This document shows, piece by piece, positions 53,898 through 64,000 of a DNA stretch of 64,000 nt. The notes beneath the pieces are model-generated. The model was not told the DNA's origin. It worked only from the letters and a program-made list of their open reading frames with translations, and did no database searches. The translations under genes were made by a program, and so were the position numbers. Source of the stretch: Mumia sp. Pv4-285 (GTDB lineage: Bacteria; Actinomycetota; Actinomycetes; Propionibacteriales; Nocardioidaceae); contig NZ_CP162023.1 in assembly GCF_041320275.1 (NCBI RefSeq), forward strand, positions 4,030,001-4,094,000, given 5' to 3'. Numbering within the stretch: the first letter of the stretch is position 1; each line of letters begins with the position of its first letter.

Positions 53898-56036
53898 TCA
53901 GCCGCGCGCGAGCGCCTTCCGGAGCGGACCCTCCAACGCGGGTGCCAGGGTGCGGGCGTACGTCGCCGTGAGGTGCGAGCGGTCGAAGTAGACGACCACG
54001 CCGCCCACGGCCCCGTCGCAGCGGTCGGGTCGGCAGATCCGGTCGTTGAGGTCGGCCAGCACGATGCCCCGGTCGTCCAGGTCGCTCACGGCGTCGACGA
54101 CGGGCTCGGCCGGTTCCCATTCGCTCCTCGACCCCGAGCAGCGGGTCAGGTCGCCGTCGTTCGCGGCCAGGCAGTCCGGGATCATGTCGCCGGAGGCAGG
54201 AGTGTCTCGGATGACCGTGACCGGAACCCCGGACGAGCGCACCGTCGCCAGGACGCTCTCGTAGCCACGACGGTAGGCGTCCTGACTCCCGGCGATGTCC
54301 TTGCCGACCGCGGGGACGGAGATGCGGTTGGTGTAGACGACCATGTCGTAGCCCTCGGACACCAGGCGGCGCGTGACCCGCCGTCCCCAGGAGGAGCACC
54401 GCTCGGTCTTCGCCGTCGCGTCGAACTCCTGGTCGGTCTCGGCGAGCGCGCACTGGGACGCGAGGTAGGTCGTGATCCGCCATCCGCGGGTGCGCGCGAT
54501 CTCCTGCAGCGCGGGCAGCCACTGTCCGGCGTGCGAGTTGCCGGCGAGCGCGATCGACGTCTCGGCCTCGGGGTCGCCGAACTCGCACACCGTCATCGGG
54601 AACCGCGGGGCGCTCGACCAGCAGTCCTTGCCGCCCGAGACCTCCTCGTACGCGTCGGACTTGTCCTTCAACGCCTGGGCCGGCGCCGGCACCACCGGGC
54701 CCTCGGTCGTGCGCGGGCAGTCGGACCCGGGCGTGAGCGCGGCCGCGCCGAAGCAGGGGTCGTCGGTCGCGACCGCGGCGGCGAGGGCGTCGCGCGCCTC
54801 GGCCTCCTTGCGGTCGACCTCCGCGAGCTGGACGGCGGCCATGGCCACGACGACCGCCATGCCCGCGACACCGAGCAGGTACGGCTTGCGGAGCGGCCGT
54901 CCCCACTCGGGCGCCCGGAACCGGTCCTCCACGTACCGCTTCGTCAGTCCTGCGAGGACCAGCGACGACGCCAGGATCGCGAGCTTGTCGAGCGTCCCGA
55001 GCGCGGATCCTGTGGCGTACGGGAGGAGGACGATGATCGGCCAGTGCCAGAGGTAGACCGAGTACGAGACGTCGCCCAGCCACTGGACCGGACGCAGGGC
55101 CATCATCCCGGCCGGCGAGCCCGTCGCTGCGGGTGCGTTCGCGGCGATCACCGCGGCGGCACCGAGCACCGGGACGGCGGCCTGCCAGCCCGGGAAGGGC
55201 GTCGCGCCCGTGTAGGCGAAGCCGGTCCACACGATCGCCGCCAGGCCCGCCCACGCGAGAACGACCCGCGCTGTCGCCGACCACGCGACGGCTTCGACGG
55301 AGCGGCCACGGCCGAAGCCGTGCCGCCCCACCAGGACGGCCAACAGCCCTCCGACCCCGAGCTCCCACACGCGGGTGGGCGTCACGAAGTAGGCACGCGC
55401 CGGCTCCGTCACGGTCTCGTGGACCGAGTAGGCGAAGGACGCGGCGACCACGGCACCGAGCCCGAGTGCCACGACGGCCGTCGGCGACCGACGGAGACGC
55501 GACGCCAGGGCGACCAGCACCAGGATGAGCAGGGGCCAGCCGATGTAGAACTGCTCCTCCACCGACAACGACCAGAAGTGCTGCACCGGCGACGGAGCGT
55601 TCTCGGCGGCCAGGTAGTCGACCGCGTCCGAGGCGAGCAGCCAGTTGACGACGTAGAGGGCGGCCGCGCCGGCCTGCTTCGCGGTCGCCGCCCACTGGGT
55701 CTCCGGCGCGACCAGGCGCGACGCGACCAGCGTGACGGCGAGCACCAGCAGCGAGGCCGGGAGGAGACGTCGGATCCGTCGCGACCAGAATCCGGCGAGA
55801 TCGCGGCCGGTCCGGGGCGGTCTGCCGAGGAGGTGCGAAGTGATCAGGAAGCCGGAGATCACGAAGAAGACGTCGACGCCGGTGAATCCACCGGTGAGCC
55901 GGTTGGGCCACAGGTGGTACACGAGGACAAGAGACACCGCGACCGCGCGCAGCGCCTGGATGTCGGTACGGGTGCCCGACACCACGCGCTCGTCGCGCGC
56001 TCGCGGCGAGCGCTCGACCAGCGACCTGCTGCTCAC
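53898..56036 (-). CDS. Acyltransferase (AT3) with C-terminal SGNH domain
   Basis: A 712-residue OafA/OatA-like protein. Residues about 20-400 are an Acyl_transf_3 membrane domain: TDIQALRAVAVSLVLVYHLW with the conserved Arg/His, GFTGVDVFFVISGFLITSHL, and WSLSVEEQFYIGWPLL. The last ~270 residues form an extracytoplasmic SGNH domain: SIALAGNSHAGQWLPAL (GNSH for GDSH), YDMVVYTNRISVP and YFDRSHLTATYARTL (catalytic DxxH). The enzyme moves acyl groups across the membrane onto a surface glycan. GTG at 56036 has GAGG seven nt upstream. Complete. Confidence 0.92.
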   Translation of the reverse strand: MSSRSLVERSPRARDERVVSGTRTDIQALRAVAVSLVLVYHLWPNRLTGGFTGVDVFFVISGFLITSHLLGRPPRTGRDLAGFWSRRIRRLLPASLLVLAVTLVASRLVAPETQWAATAKQAGAAALYVVNWLLASDAVDYLAAENAPSPVQHFWSLSVEEQFYIGWPLLILVLVALASRLRRSPTAVVALGLGAVVAASFAYSVHETVTEPARAYFVTPTRVWELGVGGLLAVLVGRHGFGRGRSVEAVAWSATARVVLAWAGLAAIVWTGFAYTGATPFPGWQAAVPVLGAAAVIAANAPAATGSPAGMMALRPVQWLGDVSYSVYLWHWPIIVLLPYATGSALGTLDKLAILASSLVLAGLTKRYVEDRFRAPEWGRPLRKPYLLGVAGMAVVVAMAAVQLAEVDRKEAEARDALAAAVATDDPCFGAAALTPGSDCPRTTEGPVVPAPAQALKDKSDAYEEVSGGKDCWSSAPRFPMTVCEFGDPEAETSIALAGNSHAGQWLPALQEIARTRGWRITTYLASQCALAETDQEFDATAKTERCSSWGRRVTRRLVSEGYDMVVYTNRISVPAVGKDIAGSQDAYRRGYESVLATVRSSGVPVTVIRDTPASGDMIPDCLAANDGDLTRCSGSRSEWEPAEPVVDAVSDLDDRGIVLADLNDRICRPDRCDGAVGGVVVYFDRSHLTATYARTLAPALEGPLRKALARG

Positions 56037-56100
56037 GTCGTTCGTACCTCAGGGTCTCGTCAAAGGGGGCTGGGCGTTCTCGTCGATGATAGGTGGCGCC

Positions 56101-58440
56101 TCAACGCGCCTCGTACAAGGCATCGACCACACGTGCCGCTGCCCGGCCGTCGTCCAAGGGGTTGAACGTCGCCACCCAGGCCGCGTACCGCTCCGCGAAC
56201 CGGACCCGTGTGGAGTCGAGGTCTCGCAGGACGTCGATCACCTGCTCCGTCGTCCGCACGGCCGGTCCAGGTCCGGACTCCTCCAGGTCGAGATAGGTGC
56301 CGCGGCGACGATCCCGGTAGTCGTCGAGGTCGGGGACGAAGAAGACCAACGGCTTCCCCGTGACCGAGTAGTCGAACATGATCGAGGAGTAGTCGGTCAC
56401 GGCCACGTCGGCGGCGAGGAACAAGTCGTTGATCTCCGGGTAGCCTGTGACGTCGAGGACGTCGTGACCACCGATGCGCGTCGACCATCCGGAGATGTTC
56501 ATATGCCCCCGGACCAGCACCGTCACCTCGCGCCCGACCCCGCTCACCAGAGCTTCGGTGTCCAGGAGCTGGTCCATCACCCGGTTCCCGTCACGCCAGG
56601 TCGGCACGTACAGCACCACGAGACGGTCGTCGTCGATGCCCAGCGTGCGCCGCGCCCCAGCCACATCCGTAGCCCCTGCGCGAGCGAGAGCATCGTTGCG
56701 GGGGTAGCCGAGCTGATGGATCGGACCGTGGTAGCCCCACACGCGCCCGAAGACCTCGGCGCTGTGCGGGTTGCCGGCGAGAAGGGCGTCCCAGCGGGCG
56801 ACGCTGCGCACCATGGCCGTGCTCGGGTCATCGAAGCCTGGACGGTCGCTCCCGAGCCGCTTGAACGGCGTCCCGTGCCAGGTCTGGACCACCGTCTGGC
56901 CCTCCCTGCGACGCAGTCCGTAGGGCAGGCCCGCGTTGAATGTCAGGAACCGGGCGTGAGCCAGGACCTCCCACCACTCGCGCGAGCCTCGGACCACGGC
57001 GCGGCCGCCCTCCGGGACAACCACCGAGCGATCTTCGACGCCCCACACCAGCTCGAGATCCGACCCGCGGCGGCGCAGCTCCTCGTGGATCGCTCGCGCG
57101 CTGTCGGTCGCACTCGTCCCGTAGTAGCACTCGAAGTACGCCACCCGTCGAGGCGACGGGGACGAGGTCGCGTACCGGTGCTCCAGGATCGCCTGCGCCC
57201 GATCGCTGCGCTCGTCGTCGGCGAGGGGAGGCGAGGACTCGACCACCATCCGATCACCGCGCCCGCGAAGGAGTCGGAGGCGCACCTCGTCCGACCCGAC
57301 CCATCCGCCGCCGGGATCGACGAGGTTAGAGGAGAGCTCCACCGGTGCCTCGACCCCGTCCGACGCCACCCACACTCGATAGCGACCGGAGGGAAGCGGC
57401 ACCCGTTCGCCGTACCAGTCGCGAACAGTCGTCGGGATCACGACGACGACGTCACCGCACGACGCGTCGAGATCGACCATGACCCGGGTGCGGGATCCCC
57501 GCAGCTCCAGGATCGCCCCCGCCGGCAACCCCGCAGCCAGGCCACTGATGGTGATGCTCGTTGCCGTGATCTCAACCGCTGTCACGGAGAGAACCGGTCC
57601 TCGTCTGAGTTCTGCTGCTCCCGACGGCCGCGGCACGAGCCGCAGCCCGTCCGCGGCGGTGGCCTCGGCCGACGACCAGCCCGCCGGAAGGACGACGCGC
57701 GCGGCGGAGCCGTCTGCCCGGACCGCCACGAGCATCCGCCGTGGCGACGGGTTGTCATCGGCAGTCAGCGTGGCGCGCGCGATGCCCTCGGTCACCATCC
57801 CCACTGGACGCGGCTTGGCTTCCGCTCCCTCCCCCAGCAGCGCAAGCTCGGCGCCGTCGCCCGTCTTGACCTCGACGAGAAGTGCGTCGCCCACCGGCTG
57901 GCACCGCGACAGCACGGCTGCCACCGCTGTGCGGGTCAGCACCAGTCCGTCCTCATCGGACCAGGCCAGCTTCACGTTGGCACCATCCATTGCTCCCGAC
58001 GCCCGCAGGTGCCGCGACGGGGAGCTCGGAGGTCGAGTCGCGAAGGGGCGACGGACGAGCGCACCGCCGTCGCGGGAGACGGCCTCGACGACGAGCCGTC
58101 CGTCGCGCACGGCCGTCAGGTCGAGCGTCGCCTCGAACACGGCGTCCGCATGCGACGCCCGCTTGTCGCCGGGATACAGGTCGGCGGCGGCGTCGTTCAC
58201 GCGGTTGACGTGCCCGTCGGCTACGACCTCGCCGCGCGGCCCGACGGCGACGACCGAAACTACCGCGAGCGCCTCCGCCCCTTCGACATAAGCCCACCCG
58301 CGTACGACGAGGGTGCTCGGATCCTCGCAGCGGGCGCTCTCGAGCACGACCACTGCGTCGCGTTCGGCGCGCGGGGGCGCAACGGGCGCGGGTGCACGCC
58401 GCTGCAGGCGGGAGGCCATGCGGCGGAGTCGATCTCTCAA
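56101..58440 (-). CDS. CDP-glycerol glycerophosphotransferase family protein
   Basis: A 779-residue protein: N-terminal beta-rich modules (about 25-390; [20 protein letters not shown], then further repeats ending [15 protein letters not shown]), and a Glyphos_transf domain (about 420-775) with [14 protein letters not shown] (His near 518), [28 protein letters not shown] and [17 protein letters not shown] near 682. All motifs are intact. It is probably a polyol- or glycosyl-phosphate transferase for the wall polymer. TTG at 58440, overlapping the rmlA stop as TTGA, is preferred; ATG 58419 is an alternative seven codons in. Coupled to rmlA. Confidence 0.88.
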   Translation of the reverse strand: MRDRLRRMASRLQRRAPAPVAPPRAERDAVVVLESARCEDPSTLVVRGWAYVEGAEALAVVSVVAVGPRGEVVADGHVNRVNDAAADLYPGDKRASHADAVFEATLDLTAVRDGRLVVEAVSRDGGALVRRPFATRPPSSPSRHLRASGAMDGANVKLAWSDEDGLVLTRTAVAAVLSRCQPVGDALLVEVKTGDGAELALLGEGAEAKPRPVGMVTEGIARATLTADDNPSPRRMLVAVRADGSAARVVLPAGWSSAEATAADGLRLVPRPSGAAELRRGPVLSVTAVEITATSITISGLAAGLPAGAILELRGSRTRVMVDLDASCGDVVVVIPTTVRDWYGERVPLPSGRYRVWVASDGVEAPVELSSNLVDPGGGWVGSDEVRLRLLRGRGDRMVVESSPPLADDERSDRAQAILEHRYATSSPSPRRVAYFECYYGTSATDSARAIHEELRRRGSDLELVWGVEDRSVVVPEGGRAVVRGSREWWEVLAHARFLTFNAGLPYGLRRREGQTVVQTWHGTPFKRLGSDRPGFDDPSTAMVRSVARWDALLAGNPHSAEVFGRVWGYHGPIHQLGYPRNDALARAGATDVAGARRTLGIDDDRLVVLYVPTWRDGNRVMDQLLDTEALVSGVGREVTVLVRGHMNISGWSTRIGGHDVLDVTGYPEINDLFLAADVAVTDYSSIMFDYSVTGKPLVFFVPDLDDYRDRRRGTYLDLEESGPGPAVRTTEQVIDVLRDLDSTRVRFAERYAAWVATFNPLDDGRAAARVVDALYEAR

Positions 58441-59315
58441 CGCCTGCTGTCCTCGGAAGCGAGCAGCCCGAGGAGGTAGTCCCCGTAGCCGCTCTTCACC
58501 AGCGGCTCGGCCCGCTCGCGCAGCTCGTCGTCGGTGAGGAATCCGACGCGCCACGCCACTTCCTCGGGGCATCCGACCTTGAGACCCTGCCGGCTCTCGA
58601 TCGTCCGCACGTAGTTCGAGGCGTCGTTGAGCGAGTCGAACGTCCCGGTGTCCAACCAAGCCGTCCCGCGCGGGAGGATCTCGACCTGGAGACGCCCCTC
58701 GTCCAGGTAGACCCGGTTCAGGTCGGTGATCTCCAGCTCGCCCCGGGCGGACGGGCGCAGCCCTCGGGCGATCTCCACGACGTCGCTGTCGTAGAAGTAG
58801 AGCCCCGGGACCGCGTAGCTGCTCTTGGGTCTCGTCGGCTTCTCCTCGAGCGACAGCGCGCGACCGTCCGCGTCGAACTCCACCACGCCGTACGCGCTCG
58901 GGTCGGTGACCTGGTAGCCGAAGACGGCGGCCCCGTCGAGGTCGTGGAAGCGGGCGAGCTGGGTCCCGAGTCCGGCACCGTAGAAGATGTTGTCGCCGAG
59001 CACGAGGGAGACGCGGTCGTCCCCGACGTGGTCGGCGCCCAGGAGGAAGGCCTGAGCCAAACCCTCCGGCCGTGGTTGCACGACGTACGAGATCGAGACG
59101 CCGAACCGGGAGCCGTCGCCGAGCAGACGGTCGAACTGGGATGCGTCCTCGGGGGTCGTGATCACGAGGATGTCGCGGATCCCCGCCAGGATCAGGGTCG
59201 ACAGGGGGTAGTAGATCATCGGCTTGTCGTACACGGGCACGAGCTGCTTGCTCGTGCCGAGCGTGATCGGGTGCAGGCGGGAGCCGGTGCCGCCGGCCAG
59301 GATGATGCCCCTCAT
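58437..59315 (-). CDS. rmlA: Glucose-1-phosphate thymidylyltransferase
   Basis: A 292-residue enzyme making dTDP-glucose. The full signature is present: [92 protein letters not shown] and [17 protein letters not shown]. Normal length. It shares its operon with the glycerophosphotransferase downstream and is divergent from the GT61 gene. With rmlB and the rmlC-rmlD fusion 1.9 kb away it completes dTDP-L-rhamnose synthesis. Confidence 0.96.
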   Translation of the reverse strand: MRGIILAGGTGSRLHPITLGTSKQLVPVYDKPMIYYPLSTLILAGIRDILVITTPEDASQFDRLLGDGSRFGVSISYVVQPRPEGLAQAFLLGADHVGDDRVSLVLGDNIFYGAGLGTQLARFHDLDGAAVFGYQVTDPSAYGVVEFDADGRALSLEEKPTRPKSSYAVPGLYFYDSDVVEIARGLRPSARGELEITDLNRVYLDEGRLQVEILPRGTAWLDTGTFDSLNDASNYVRTIESRQGLKVGCPEEVAWRVGFLTDDELRERAEPLVKSGYGDYLLGLLASEDSRR

Positions 59316-59384
59316 GCGCAGATCGTACGGGCCTCGCCGCTCGGCCTGTGCCGAACGACCCGTGCGCGCGGCACAATGTGCGCC

Positions 59385-63557
<4,173 letters not shown>

Positions 63558-63588
63558 ACGCGCCAGAGCCTGCGCGCCGGCCGCCGGC

Positions 63589-64000
63589 TCAGGCGCGGAT
63601 CTCGAGAGCGGCGCCGGTCCGAGGGGCGAGCCCACGTCGTACGGCCCACCGCTCCGGGACGAGAGCGCGGTCGGGGCCGGCCAGCAGCTGGAGCGCCTCG
63701 CGCAGCCGCAGACCGTACGCCTCGACCTGCGCGAGAGCGTCGGAGACCTGGCCCGAGCCCCGCATCGCCGCCAGGTCGAGCACGAGGACGTCGACGTCGA
63801 ACGCGTCGAAGTCGAAGGCGTGCGCCTGGTAGGCGATCCGTCGCAGCTCGGTCGACCGGTCTGTGTCCGCCCCGAGGCGTACGGCAGCCGCCTCGATGAC
63901 GCCGAACCCGCTCGACCTGCGCAGTGCCTGCGTGTTCGGCGCCGCGAAGACACGTCCGCCGAGGTCGAGACCGGCGAGCGCGGCCAGGTCCTCGTGCACG
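63589..64000 (-). CDS. Partial GT8-like glycosyltransferase (C-terminal part)
   Basis: The frame enters from the right edge and ends at 63589, giving about 137 residues. HEDLAALAGLDLGGRVFAAP and AFDVDVLVLDLAAMRGSGQV resemble the segments after the DXD motif and the donor-site strand of GT8 enzymes. The DXD motif itself is beyond the window, so the assignment is tentative. Convergent with the rmlC-rmlD fusion (31 bp). Confidence 0.45.
   Translation of the reverse strand, partial: VHEDLAALAGLDLGGRVFAAPNTQALRRSSGFGVIEAAAVRLGADTDRSTELRRIAYQAHAFDFDAFDVDVLVLDLAAMRGSGQVSDALAQVEAYGLRLREALQLLAGPDRALVPERWAVRRGLAPRTGAALEIRA

Noticed and set aside
53094-56165. 1023-codon open frame antisense to the hydrolase-like and SGNH acyltransferase genes
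   Set aside because: It crosses two clear opposite-strand genes and has shadow-frame composition (Arg/Asp/Gly/His runs), with no motifs.
58441-59376. N-terminal extension of the glycerophosphotransferase frame over rmlA
   Set aside because: It overlaps rmlA in another frame and has no modular sequence; a TTG overlapping the rmlA stop explains the start.

Overview
The window is about 64 kb of G+C-rich, gene-dense DNA from a Gram-positive actinobacterium. Lsr2, bS22, ClpC with ClgR-like operators, DisA/RadA, many GTG/TTG starts and several apparently leaderless genes all point there. The style of the genes (fused RmlC-RmlD, many CDP-glycerol-type glycerophosphotransferases, C/G-ending codons) is most like Nocardioidaceae, but that family-level guess is inference. 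I see no rRNA, tRNA, CRISPR array, transposase or integrase, and no stretch over 300 bases without a gene.

Left part (1-17.2 kb) is housekeeping: an acyl-CoA synthetase fragment, a SerB-like HAD phosphatase, a PlsC-like acyltransferase, an SDR epimerase, the 33-residue ribosomal protein bS22, an AcuC-type deacetylase, ProC, an ABC exporter with its TetR regulator, a TIM-barrel isomerase, a Ppx/GppA phosphatase, three small unknowns, then radA-disA, a membrane-anchored unknown, mutY and a sulfotransferase. clpC (17.35-19.89 kb) follows, with two ClgR-like operators upstream.

Between clpC and lsr2 lies a 21 kb surface-glycan island (20.2-41.2 kb). It holds two tandem GT2 genes sharing a 688-bp identical 5' cassette, two large CDP-glycerol glycerophosphotransferase-family proteins (one with two such domains), an acyltransferase, a membrane-tethered coiled-coil methyltransferase, a GT2/GT4-like fusion, a GT2/glycerophosphotransferase fusion, a UDP-ManNAc-type dehydrogenase with a divergent UDP-GlcNAc 2-epimerase, and two further methyltransferases.

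The block lsr2-lysS-coaX-panD-panC-DUF2520 (41.2-46.2 kb) is conserved vertical sequence; in mycobacteria lsr2 is next to clpC1, so the island appears to split an ancestral neighbourhood.

A second glycan block (46.3-64 kb) carries a DUF6270 protein, GDP-mannose synthesis (manC), a 1056-residue GT2 protein whose C-terminal glycerophosphotransferase-like domain has lost its catalytic motifs, a methyltransferase, an alpha/beta-hydrolase-like protein, an SGNH acyltransferase, another glycerophosphotransferase, rmlA, a GT61 enzyme, rmlB, a fused rmlC-rmlD and a partial GT8-like gene. Together the two blocks could supply UDP-ManNAcA, GDP-mannose and dTDP-rhamnose and polymerise a poly(polyol-phosphate)/glycan wall polymer, with O-acyl and O-methyl decorations. 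No initiating WecA/TagO-type transferase, flippase, Wzy polymerase or TagGH exporter is in the window, so export must be encoded elsewhere.
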